This document shows, in pieces, positions 6,159 through 12,694 of a DNA stretch of 24,767 bases. Each line of letters opens with the position of its first letter. Position 1 is the stretch's first letter. This DNA is from ZC4RG30 sp039929265. GTDB lineage: Bacteria; Pseudomonadota; Gammaproteobacteria; Steroidobacterales; Steroidobacteraceae. A model generated the notes under the pieces. That model made no database searches. It saw only the letters and a program-made list of their open reading frames with translations, and was not told where the DNA came from. Made by a program: the position numbers and the translations under genes. Location: NCBI GenBank assembly GCA_039929265.1, contig JBDSRN010000199.1, positions 1 to 24,767 of the forward strand. The letters run 5' to 3'.

Positions 6159-7030
6159 TGCAGCACACCGTTGCCCCGCGCATGCCGTCCGCACCGCACA
6201 AGGCGCTGCCTGCCAACTCCTGCGACACGCACGCGCACATCTTCGGACCCTTCGATCGTTATCCGCTGAAGCACCCTGCCGGCTACGACGTCCCGGATGC
6301 ACCGGTCACGCGCTACCTGCAGATGCTCGACACGGTCGGCATCACCCGGGGCGTACTGGTGCAACCCGCGCCCTATGGCACCGACCCCACAGCGGTGCTC
6401 GATGCCCTCGCCGGCTCGCGCGCCCGCCTGCGTGGCATCGCGGTGGGCGATGCGAGCATCCACGCTCAGGAGCTGAAGCGCTGGCACGAAGGGGGCATCT
6501 GTGGGCTGCGTTTCGCCGACATGACCGATGCGACGGGACACACCTACGCCGGCCAGGTCAGCGCCGCGGTGCTGCCGGACCTCGCTCCTCGCATGCAGGA
6601 GCTGGGTATGCACGCGCAGCTCTGGGCGACGATCGACAATCACATCCGCGTGCTGCCGGAGCTCGTGAAGCTGGGCATGCCACTCGTGCTCGATCACATG
6701 GGCATGATTCAGACCGCACGCGGACTGAATGATCCGGGGTTCGTGCAGCTTCTGCGCCATCTCGAGCGTGGCGAGATCTACGTGAAGCTCGCGCTGTGCC
6801 GCGTCGCGACAAGCGCGCCGGAGTATCCGGAACTCAAGCCGTTCCACGATGCGATGGTCGCCGCGAATCCCGAGCGCCTGCTGTGGGGCTCGGACTGGCC
6901 GTACGTTCGGCTCGCGGACAAATCACCAGATGTGGGCGCGCTGATCGACCGAGCGTTCGACTGGATCCCCGAGGCGAAGGTGCGGCAGAAAGTCTTCGCC
7001 GAGAATCCGGCGCGACTGTACGGGTTCTAG
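6158..7030 (+). CDS. Amidohydrolase-family metal hydrolase (lactonase-like)
   Basis: This 290-residue TIM-barrel protein belongs to the Amidohydrolase_2 group, which includes 2-pyrone-4,6-dicarboxylate lactonase (LigI) and related sugar lactonases. Metal-site motif CDTHAHIFGP lies at 22-31. LVLDHMGM is on a later strand and the catalytic-Asp motif RLLWGSDWPY is near the C-terminus. It ends with KVFAENPARLYGF, the usual closing motif. ATG 6158 overlaps the CoA-transferase stop (TGATG), so I prefer it over the TTG at 6155. Co-translation with a CoA-transferase suggests one catabolic step set, such as opening a lactone and activating the acid; this is inference. Close relatives are often annotated only as amidohydrolase, so no gene symbol is given. 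Confidence 0.9.
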   Translation: MQHTVAPRMPSAPHKALPANSCDTHAHIFGPFDRYPLKHPAGYDVPDAPVTRYLQMLDTVGITRGVLVQPAPYGTDPTAVLDALAGSRARLRGIAVGDASIHAQELKRWHEGGICGLRFADMTDATGHTYAGQVSAAVLPDLAPRMQELGMHAQLWATIDNHIRVLPELVKLGMPLVLDHMGMIQTARGLNDPGFVQLLRHLERGEIYVKLALCRVATSAPEYPELKPFHDAMVAANPERLLWGSDWPYVRLADKSPDVGALIDRAFDWIPEAKVRQKVFAENPARLYGF

Positions 7031-7034
7031 ATCG

Positions 7035-7161
7035 CTACCACTCCCCTGTGCCGGGCATCGATGCCCACGGCTCCTGCGCGGGCAGCGGGCCATCCTGCAG
7101 CAGCTCAATCGAGATGCCGCCGCCAGATCCGCACGCGGACCATGATGTGCAGGTATTTCAT
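7035..7161 (-). pseudogene. Internally deleted glyoxalase I (VOC) gene remnant
   Basis: Eight bases after the ychF stop, ATG 7161 opens MKYLHIMVRVR, the usual N-terminus of lactoylglutathione lyase (commonly MKYLHTMVRVRDL). The frame then runs into a stop after seven more codons. In another frame the sequence continues as GGGISIELLQDGPLPAQEPW and then ASMPGTGEW before TAG at 7037-7035. That is the normal C-terminus of the same enzyme, with the metal-ligand Glu in SIELL. The roughly 90 residues in between are gone and the two ends are out of frame, so an internal deletion destroyed the gene. Both ends are seen directly and match one family. The relic lies on the ychF side in the same direction and may once have been the last gene of that operon. 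Confidence 0.8.
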
Positions 7162-7168
7162 CAGCGTT

Positions 7169-8260
7169 TCAGACATTGAACCGGAAGTGCATGACATCCC
7201 CTTCGTGCACTACATATTCCTTGCCCTCGAGCCGCAGCTTGCCAGCTTCCTTCGCGCCGGCCTCTCCCTTGCCGGCAATGAAGTCCGCAAACGCGATCAC
7301 TTCGGCTCGGATGAAGCCACGCTCGAAATCCGTGTGAATCACGCCCGCTGCCTGCGGCGCGGTCGACCCCGCACGCACGGTCCACGCGCGCACCTCCTTC
7401 GGTCCCACCGTGAAATACGTGTAAAGCCCCAGCAGCTGATACGCGCCGCGGATCACGCGATTCAACCCCGGCTCGCTGAGTTCGAGATCCGCGAGGAATT
7501 CGGCGCGATCCGCCTCCTCGAGCTGCGCGATCTCCGCCTCGATCGCAGCGCAGATCGCGACCACCACTGCGCCTTCAGTCTTCGCGCGCGCCATCACCTT
7601 ATCCAGATGCGGATTGTTGCTGAAGCCTGACTCATCCACGTTCGCCACATACATGATCGGCTTGAGCGTCAGCAGGTGCAGCTCACGCAGTTCGCGCCGT
7701 TCTTCTTCGGTGACCACGAGCGAACGCGCCGGCTTGCCGTCGTTCAGATGATCGCGCAGCTTCTGCATGAGGTCGCGGCGCTTCGCTGCCTCCTTATCGC
7801 CGCTCTTGATCGCCTTGCCGGCGCGATCGAACGCCTTCTCGACGCTCGCGAGATCCGCGAGCCCCAGCTCCGTGTCAATGACGTCGATGTCGGAGAGCGG
7901 ATTCACCCCGCCCGCAACGTGCACGACATCCGGATCATCGAAGCAGCGCACCACGTGCGCGATCGCATCCGTCTCGCGGATGTGGGCGAGGAACTGGTTG
8001 CCCAGGCCCTCACCCTTCGACGCGCCCGCGACCAGGCCTGCGATGTCGACGAACTCCATCGCCGTCGGGATGATCTTCTCCGGTCTGGCAATCGCCGAGA
8101 GCTGATCGAGACGCGGATCCGGCACCGGCACCACGCCGACGTTCGGATCGATGGTGCAGAACGGATAGTTCTCTGCCGCGATCTGCGCGCGCGTCAGCGC
8201 ATTGAACAGCGTCGATTTGCCCACGTTTGGCAGGCCGACGATTCCACACTTGATACCCAT
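7169..8260 (-). CDS. ychF: Redox-regulated ATPase YchF (Obg-related)
   Basis: YchF is a universally conserved P-loop ATPase of the Obg/TRAFAC group that binds ribosomes and affects stress responses. The 363 residues match the family length exactly. The P-loop GLPNVGKST is at 9-17, the G3-type motif DIAG at 72-75 followed by SKGEGLGNQFL. The NVDE motif at 207-210 replaces the GTP-specific NKxD, which explains ATP preference. The helical insert is at about 130-200, and the C-terminal TGS domain ends VHEGDVMHFRFNV. It lies 15 bases after pth, the standard pth-ychF pair. After its stop, only the glyoxalase relic remains before the convergent amidohydrolase gene. Confidence 0.98.
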   Translation of the reverse strand: MGIKCGIVGLPNVGKSTLFNALTRAQIAAENYPFCTIDPNVGVVPVPDPRLDQLSAIARPEKIIPTAMEFVDIAGLVAGASKGEGLGNQFLAHIRETDAIAHVVRCFDDPDVVHVAGGVNPLSDIDVIDTELGLADLASVEKAFDRAGKAIKSGDKEAAKRRDLMQKLRDHLNDGKPARSLVVTEEERRELRELHLLTLKPIMYVANVDESGFSNNPHLDKVMARAKTEGAVVVAICAAIEAEIAQLEEADRAEFLADLELSEPGLNRVIRGAYQLLGLYTYFTVGPKEVRAWTVRAGSTAPQAAGVIHTDFERGFIRAEVIAFADFIAGKGEAGAKEAGKLRLEGKEYVVHEGDVMHFRFNV

Positions 8261-8275
8261 AGAATCCTTAAGCCT

Positions 8276-8866
8276 TCAGGCAATGCCCGGGCGTGAATGC
8301 AGCTTCTGCATCGTGAGTTGCGCGCCCTGCTCCAGCAGCTGCGGCAGACAATCGGCGGCGTCGAGAACGGCAGCTTCGAGCACAGCCTGCTCCGCGCTGC
8401 TCGCACGATTCAGCACGAAGCCCGTCACGAGATCCCGTGATCCCGGATGCCCGACGCCGATGCGCAAACGCCAGAACAGCTCGCCGAGCTTCGCGATCAG
8501 GTCGCGCAGCCCGTTGTGTCCACCCGCTCCGCCACCTTCCTTCAGGCGCAGCGCTCCGAGCGGCAGATCGATTTCGTCATGCGCAACGAGCACCTCGTCG
8601 GCGCCGATCTTGTAGAAGTTCGCAACCGCGGCGGTGACGTCACCGCTGCGGTTCATGAACGCCTGAGGTTTGGCGAGCCAAACTTGCCCACCAGCCAGAT
8701 CGATGCGCGCAAGGTCCACGTTGAAACGCGATTCCGTACGCCAGCGCCCGCCATGACGCCGGGCCAGTTCGTCGACGAACCAGAACCCGGCGTTGTGGCG
8801 GGTATGCGCGTACTCGGACCCGGGATTGCCGAGCCCCACGACCAGCTTGAGAGGCAGGCCCGGCAT
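8276..8866 (-). CDS. pth: Peptidyl-tRNA hydrolase
   Basis: Pth frees tRNA from peptidyl-tRNA that drops off the ribosome. The 196-residue protein has the family signature VVGLGNPGSEYAHTRHNAGF at residues 9-28, with the catalytic His at H24. Substrate-binding residues are recognisable at N14, at N72 in QAFMNRSG, at D97 in VAHDEIDLP and at N118 in GGHNGL. It follows rplY by 18 bases and precedes ychF by 15 bases, the usual gammaproteobacterial order. No anomaly was seen. Confidence 0.98.
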   Translation of the reverse strand: MPGLPLKLVVGLGNPGSEYAHTRHNAGFWFVDELARRHGGRWRTESRFNVDLARIDLAGGQVWLAKPQAFMNRSGDVTAAVANFYKIGADEVLVAHDEIDLPLGALRLKEGGGAGGHNGLRDLIAKLGELFWRLRIGVGHPGSRDLVTGFVLNRASSAEQAVLEAAVLDAADCLPQLLEQGAQLTMQKLHSRPGIA

Positions 8867-8884
8867 ATCGCGGGAAGCGCGGCG

Positions 8885-9604
8885 TTACTTCTTGCCGCCT
8901 TCCTTCTTGGCAGGTGCGGCCGCCTTGGCGTCGCCCTTGCCATCGTCCTTCTTCGCATCGCCGGCAGCAGCCGGTGCCGCAGCACCTTCCGCAACCGTCG
9001 CGACCGCAGCTGCCGCTTCCGGCTCTTCCGCGCGCGGGCTGTGGATCGAGACGATCTTCGCATCGCGACCCTGCGCGAGCTCGGGAATCACGACGCCATC
9101 GGGCAGCTTGATGTCCGACAGCGACAGCGTGTCGTTCAGGTTCATGCCGGACAGATCGAGCTCGATCGACTCAGGCAGGTCCTTCGGCAGGCAGACCACT
9201 TCGATGTCGGCGCGCAGATGCGACACGATGCCGCCCTGCGTCTTCACGCCAGGGGAAGCCGCCGCATTGTTGAAGTGAATCGGCAGGAAGATGCGAATCT
9301 TTTCGTTCTCCGACACCCGCTGCAGATCCACGTGCACCACGGCATTGCGCGCCGGGTGCATCTGCACGTCCTTGATGATCGCCGGCTGCTTCTCGCTGCC
9401 GACCACGATGTTGATGATCGTGGAATAGAACTTCTCGTTGCCGACCAGGGTCATCAGGTTCTGATGATCCATGGTCAGGTTGCGGGCCTCACCGGCTCCG
9501 CCATAAAGAATCGCCGGAACCTTGCCGCTACGACGCAGGCGGCGGCTCGCACCTTTGCCCTGATCGTTGCGTGGATCGGCGTGTACTTCGAAAGCGATAC
9601 GCAT
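8885..9604 (-). CDS. rplY: 50S ribosomal protein L25 (long CTC form)
   Basis: L25 binds 5S rRNA. This is the long, two-domain general-stress (CTC/TL5-like) form. The N-terminal 5S-binding beta-barrel (about 4-92) includes GASRRLRRSGKVPAILYG and is followed by the beta-rich CTC domain (about 95-185) with CLPKDLPESIELDLSGMNL. Residues from about 190 to 239 form a low-complexity Ala/Lys/Gly tail ending AAAPAKKEGGKK. The start ATG 9604 follows a GGAG (TCTGGAGATAACA). It lies 67 bases after prs; the gap holds a strong hairpin. The order prs-rplY-pth-ychF is standard. Confidence 0.97.
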   Translation of the reverse strand: MRIAFEVHADPRNDQGKGASRRLRRSGKVPAILYGGAGEARNLTMDHQNLMTLVGNEKFYSTIINIVVGSEKQPAIIKDVQMHPARNAVVHVDLQRVSENEKIRIFLPIHFNNAAASPGVKTQGGIVSHLRADIEVVCLPKDLPESIELDLSGMNLNDTLSLSDIKLPDGVVIPELAQGRDAKIVSIHSPRAEEPEAAAAVATVAEGAAAPAAAGDAKKDDGKGDAKAAAPAKKEGGKK

Positions 9605-9629
9605 TGTTATCTCCAGATGTTGACTACTC

Positions 9630-9657
9630 GATGTCCCGTCGCGACCAGCGGGACATC
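9630..9657. repeat. Perfect stem-loop in the prs-rplY gap
   Basis: GATGTCCCG (9630-9638) and CGGGACATC (9649-9657) are perfect 9-base arms around a 10-base loop. In the direction of transcription (leftward) a run of eight U precedes the stem rather than following it, so it is not an ordinary intrinsic terminator. The nonamer ACTACTCGA occurs on both sides, at 9623-9631 and 9671-9679, the second copy covering the prs stop. Possible roles are an mRNA-processing or stability site, or a control structure ahead of rplY. Confidence 0.65.
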
Positions 9658-9671
9658 ACCCTCAAAAAAAA

Positions 9672-10625
9672 CTACTCGACGTAGAGCGAACTCACCGACT
9701 CTTCGTCGCGAATGCGACGGATGGTCTCGGCGAGCAACGCAGCTACAGACAGCACGCGAATGCGACCGCATTGCTTCGCCGCGTCGCTCAGCGGAATCGT
9801 GTCCGTGACCACGAGCGAATCGAGCTGCGAACTCGAGATCCGCTCCACCGCCTTGCCGGACAGCACGGGGTGCGTAATGTACGCGATGACCTTCTTCGCG
9901 CCCTGATCCTTCAGCGCCTGAGCGGCCTGGCACAGCGTGCCGGCAGTGTCGACGAGATCGTCGATGAGCAGGCAAGTGCGATCGCGCACCTCGCCGATGA
10001 TGTTCATCACCTTCACTTCGTTGGCGCGCGGGCGGCGCTTGTCGATGATGGCCAGATCCACATCATCGAGTTGCTTGGCGAGCGCACGGGCGCGCACCAC
10101 ACCACCCACATCCGGCGAGACCACGACGATGTTCTCGTAGCGCTGGCGCCAGGCGTCCCCCAGCAGCACGGGCGAACCATAAACGTTGTCGACCGGTATG
10201 TCGAAAAAACCCTGGATCTGGTCGGCATGCAGATCGAGCGTGAGCAGGCGATCCACGCCGGCTCCGGAGATCATGTTGGCGACGAGCTTGGCCGTGATGG
10301 CCGAGCGGGTGGCACGCGGGCGCCGGTCCTGGCGCGCGTAGCCGAAATACGGCACCACCGCAGTAATGCGCGCGGCCGAGGCGCGACGCGCGGCATCGGC
10401 CATCACCAGCAACTCCATCAGGTGATCGTTAGCGGGTGGGGAGGTGGACTGCACGAGAAACACGTCTCGACCGCGCACGTTTTCCATCAGCTCGATATTG
10501 CACTCGCCGTCACTGAAGCGACCGACCGAGGCCCGACCTAACGGCAAGGCCAAATGTCGCGCTATATCGTGCGCCAGCACAGGATTCGCGTTGCCCGTGA
10601 ACAGGGCCATCGATTGCGCGTCCAC
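9672..10625 (-). CDS. prs: Ribose-phosphate pyrophosphokinase (PRPP synthetase)
   Basis: Prs makes PRPP from ribose 5-phosphate and ATP for nucleotide, His and Trp synthesis. The 317 residues match the class I family. The N-terminus is ALFTGNANP...VGRFSDGE, the ATP-binding region includes YFGYARQDRRPR at about 93-104, and a catalytic-region His lies in LTLDLHADQIQGFF at 128-141. The PRPP-binding loop LLIDDLVDTAGT is at 219-230. GTG 10625 is the longest start; ATG 10610 (MALFTGNANP) lines up slightly better with enteric Prs, and neither has a strong ribosome site. A perfect TATAAT lies upstream at 10658-10663. A fossil-filled gap separates it from tRNA-Gln. Confidence 0.97.
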   Translation of the reverse strand: MDAQSMALFTGNANPVLAHDIARHLALPLGRASVGRFSDGECNIELMENVRGRDVFLVQSTSPPANDHLMELLVMADAARRASAARITAVVPYFGYARQDRRPRATRSAITAKLVANMISGAGVDRLLTLDLHADQIQGFFDIPVDNVYGSPVLLGDAWRQRYENIVVVSPDVGGVVRARALAKQLDDVDLAIIDKRRPRANEVKVMNIIGEVRDRTCLLIDDLVDTAGTLCQAAQALKDQGAKKVIAYITHPVLSGKAVERISSSQLDSLVVTDTIPLSDAAKQCGRIRVLSVAALLAETIRRIRDEESVSSLYVE

Positions 10626-10657
10626 GCTAGTTCTGTGATTTGCTTGGGGAAATTTCG

Positions 10658-10663
10658 ATTATA
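10658..10663 (-). promoter_or_regulatory. Candidate -10 box of a prs promoter
   Basis: TATAAT reads on the minus strand, 32 bases before the GTG start of prs. It is striking in DNA this GC-rich. No convincing -35 hexamer is visible 16-18 bases further upstream, so the promoter may be activator-dependent or the match may be chance. A separate prs promoter would make sense because about 500 bases of non-coding DNA separate prs from tRNA-Gln. Confidence 0.4.
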
Positions 10664-10838
10664 GCTGAGGCGTCGCTGCCCGGGGATATAACTAATGAAA
10701 AAATTGCCGCCCGGTTCACCGCAGAACGACGAGCGCCGGCCGGTCTTGAAGACTGCTTCACCATGGAGCGTCCCAGTTATGCGAGCCTCGCAGCCAGCGG
10801 GCTCAAGAGCGCCGCGCCCGAGGTTGCCCCGCTGAACA

Positions 10839-11046
10839 TCACCGGCACCAGCGGTTGGTCTGGCAGGCGTAGTTGCGTCGCGCAACACCGGTGCGCGATG
10901 CGGGCTCATACGGCTTGCCGATGCCCCAAAAGCAGCATGAGGCGCACGTTGTTCAGCGAGTCCGCGCACAGGACGACCAGCTTCGCGCGTTGCTCGACCT
11001 CGCGCCCCGCAGCGTCGCGATACGAAACGCAAACGAGGCGAGCGTG
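10839..11046 (-). pseudogene. GMC oxidoreductase (gluconate dehydrogenase-like) remnant
   Basis: Read leftward from about 11046, one frame gives VSYRDAAGREVEQRAK, then LVVLCADSLNNVRLMLLLG, and stops soon after. The neighbouring frame continues at once with GKPYEPASRTGVARRNYACQ and TNRW, ending at a TGA at 10841-10839. Together these match the internal region of membrane-bound GMC dehydrogenases, where AKxVVLxAxxxNNVRLxLLSG is followed by GxPYDP and GVVGRNYAYQT. A single frameshift joins the two blocks. The FAD-binding N-terminus and the catalytic His domain are absent. Just upstream, ATG 11103 opens MTDATGRDVLALIGCTTGAV, which resembles a Tat-like leader, but I cannot link it to the remnant. 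The rest of 10664-11124 holds nothing else I can support. Confidence 0.7.
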
Positions 11047-11124
11047 ACAGCGCCGGTCGTGCAGCCAATGAGCGCGAGCACGTCGCGACCAGTGGCATCT
11101 GTCATCAACCCCCGGATTTCCGTA

Positions 11125-11199
11125 TGGCTGGGGTGGCAGGATTCGAACCTACGAATGGCGGGATCAAAACCCGCTGCCTTACCACTTGGCGACACCCCA
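11125..11199 (-). tRNA. tRNA-Gln (anticodon TTG)
   Basis: The minus strand folds as a 75-base tRNA with encoded CCA. The acceptor stem is TGGGGTG paired with CACCCCA, the D arm contains AAGTGGTAAGGC, the anticodon stem is GCGGG/CCCGC around loop TTTTGAT, and the T arm contains GTTCGAATC. Loop positions 34-36 are TTG, which reads CAA (Gln). It lies 11 bases after the ispE stop, so it is probably co-transcribed with lolB-ispE and cut out by tRNA processing. The ispE-tRNA-Gln-prs order is common in gammaproteobacteria. Confidence 0.97.
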
Positions 11200-11210
11200 G
11201 CAGAAAACCG

Positions 11211-12080
11211 TTACCCGAGCCGCTCCTGCAGCGGCGACACGTCCAGCCCGCGCGCGACGAACCCCGACCACTGCGCCGGGATTTCCGCTGCAACCTCTTC
11301 GGCTGCATGCACGCTCGCGAAGCCCGCGAAGATACAGGAGCCGGTGCCGGTGAGTCGCGCTGGCGCATACGCGGCGAGCCAGTCGAGGGCCGCGGCCACT
11401 GCGACATGGCGCGCCCGCACGACCGGCTCGCAGTCATTGCGACCGCCGGTCGCGAGGAACTCGGGTATTGTGAGCAGCGGTGAATTTCGCGTCAATTCAG
11501 GCGCCTGCAATATCGCGCGCGTGCTGACGAACTCGCGCGGATGGAGCACCACATACCAGCGCGCGGGGAGGCTCATGGGCCGTAACCGCTCGCCGCGTCC
11601 TTCACCCCACGCCGAATGACCACGCACGAACAGCGGCACGTCGGAGCCGAGTCCCAGCCCGATCTGAGCGAGTCGCTCCACGCTGAAATCGAGGCTCCAC
11701 AACGCGTTCAGCGCGACCAGCACCGTCGCCGCATCCGAGCTGCCGCCGCCCAGTCCACCACCCACGGGAATGCGCTTGTCCACGGCGATGCGTGCACCGC
11801 CCGCGCGCGTACCGGCCTCGGCCTGCAGCGCGAGCGCGGCGCGAATCGCGAGATCGTCGGCAGGGTCGTCGGTAGCCTGAATCGTACCGGCCAGGCTCAC
11901 GCGTTCCACGCGCGGTTCATCCAGCACATCTATGTGGATGCGATCGCACAAATCGATGAGCTGGAACATGGTCTGCAGATCGTGGAAGCCATCGACGCGG
12001 CGCGCCACCACGTGCAGGAACAAATTGAGCTTGGCAGGCGCCGGCCAGTACGCCTCAGGGGGCGAGCTCAGAGTGTCCAT
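11211..12080 (-). CDS. ispE: 4-diphosphocytidyl-2-C-methyl-D-erythritol kinase
   Basis: IspE phosphorylates CDP-methylerythritol in the MEP route to isoprenoids. The 289-residue protein is a GHMP kinase. PAKLNLFLHV (14-23) carries the active-site Lys17. The ATP-binding Gly-rich loop PVGGGLGGGSSDAATVLV is at 105-122, and the catalytic Asp lies in GLGSDVPLFVRG at about D147. A C-terminal Gly-rich motif, RLTGTGSCIFAGF, is present. The ATG at 12080 overlaps the lolB 3' end by 13 bases, and the stop is 11 bases before tRNA-Gln. Confidence 0.97.
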   Translation of the reverse strand: MDTLSSPPEAYWPAPAKLNLFLHVVARRVDGFHDLQTMFQLIDLCDRIHIDVLDEPRVERVSLAGTIQATDDPADDLAIRAALALQAEAGTRAGGARIAVDKRIPVGGGLGGGSSDAATVLVALNALWSLDFSVERLAQIGLGLGSDVPLFVRGHSAWGEGRGERLRPMSLPARWYVVLHPREFVSTRAILQAPELTRNSPLLTIPEFLATGGRNDCEPVVRARHVAVAAALDWLAAYAPARLTGTGSCIFAGFASVHAAEEVAAEIPAQWSGFVARGLDVSPLQERLG

Positions 12081-12694
12081 TCATCGACGATGAGTCGCAG
12101 ACGCGCATCCGCGCGCGTGAGCTGGGCGCGACGCGGCATCGGCACGCCGGAACCCGCGAGGGGACGATATTCCTCGTACTGGACACGCCAGCCATCCTGT
12201 TCGAGCGCGGTGAGATAGCGCGCGTCGATGCTCGGCGTCTCGACGGCGGGACGCTGCGGGGCAGGCACGCCGAGTATCCAGTAGCGCAGCGCGTCGAGCG
12301 GCGGCGCGAAACCGAGACGCGTCGCGAGACTTGCCAAAGCGGCATCGCCATCCAGTTTCTCGCCACGGCTGGTCTGCAGCGCGAAGCGCTCGCCATCGCG
12401 CACAATGTGCACGGAACCGAAGCCAAGCGGCGCGCGCAGATCAATGTCGCTCTGGCCGCCCTGCTGCTGCCATTGCAGGCTTGCATTGAAGCCGTCGTTC
12501 TTGACGGCGGCGGCGAGGCGACCCTTGAACGCAAACTGGTCGAGACCCTGCAGGCGCGTGCGGCGTTGCTGCCAGGTTTCATCGGCCGTGACGACGGTCC
12601 TGGTCGAGACGCAGCCGGCGAGCAGCACGAGCAATGTTGCCGCCGTCAGCAGCGGTGCCAGGATTGCGCGAGAATTCGCCCCCCGTCCCAACAT
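12068..12694 (-). CDS. lolB: Outer-membrane lipoprotein receptor LolB
   Basis: LolB accepts lipoproteins from the periplasmic carrier LolA and inserts them into the outer membrane. The 208-residue precursor has a lipoprotein signal with lipobox LAGC, acylated Cys at residue 28. The mature part shows the LolB pattern: a Trp/Gln-rich start (ETWQQRRTRLQGL), FAFKGRLAAAV, DIDLRAPLGFGSVHI, and LRYWILGVPAP near the middle. The ATG at 12694 directly abuts the stop of the upstream TPR gene (TAGATG), and the 3' end overlaps ispE by 13 bases, so translation is probably coupled. Sequence conservation in this family is low, but position before ispE fits. Confidence 0.92.
   Translation of the reverse strand: MLGRGANSRAILAPLLTAATLLVLLAGCVSTRTVVTADETWQQRRTRLQGLDQFAFKGRLAAAVKNDGFNASLQWQQQGGQSDIDLRAPLGFGSVHIVRDGERFALQTSRGEKLDGDAALASLATRLGFAPPLDALRYWILGVPAPQRPAVETPSIDARYLTALEQDGWRVQYEEYRPLAGSGVPMPRRAQLTRADARLRLIVDEWTL

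Noticed and set aside
4833..6302. 489-codon minus-strand frame over the CoA-transferase
   Set aside because: The plus-strand gene has full family motifs end to end; the antisense product is His/Arg/Ala-rich with no recognisable domain.
9630..9657. The prs-rplY hairpin as an intrinsic terminator
   Set aside because: For leftward transcription the U run precedes the stem, and for rightward transcription the run after the stem is A.
8447..9808. 453-codon plus-strand frame across pth and rplY
   Set aside because: It crosses two certain genes and the prs 3' end in antisense and shows only Arg/His-rich low-complexity sequence.
10859..10900. Short inverted repeat GTTGCG-TCG-CGCAAC in the tRNA-prs gap as a regulatory site
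   Set aside because: It falls inside the GMC-like coding remnant and is explained by the codons there.
10953..11103. Minus-strand frame from ATG 11103 with a Tat-like leader as a real small gene
   Set aside because: After about 27 residues it turns Arg/Ser-rich and overlaps the GMC remnant in the wrong frame; it lacks a twin-Arg pair and a ribosome site.
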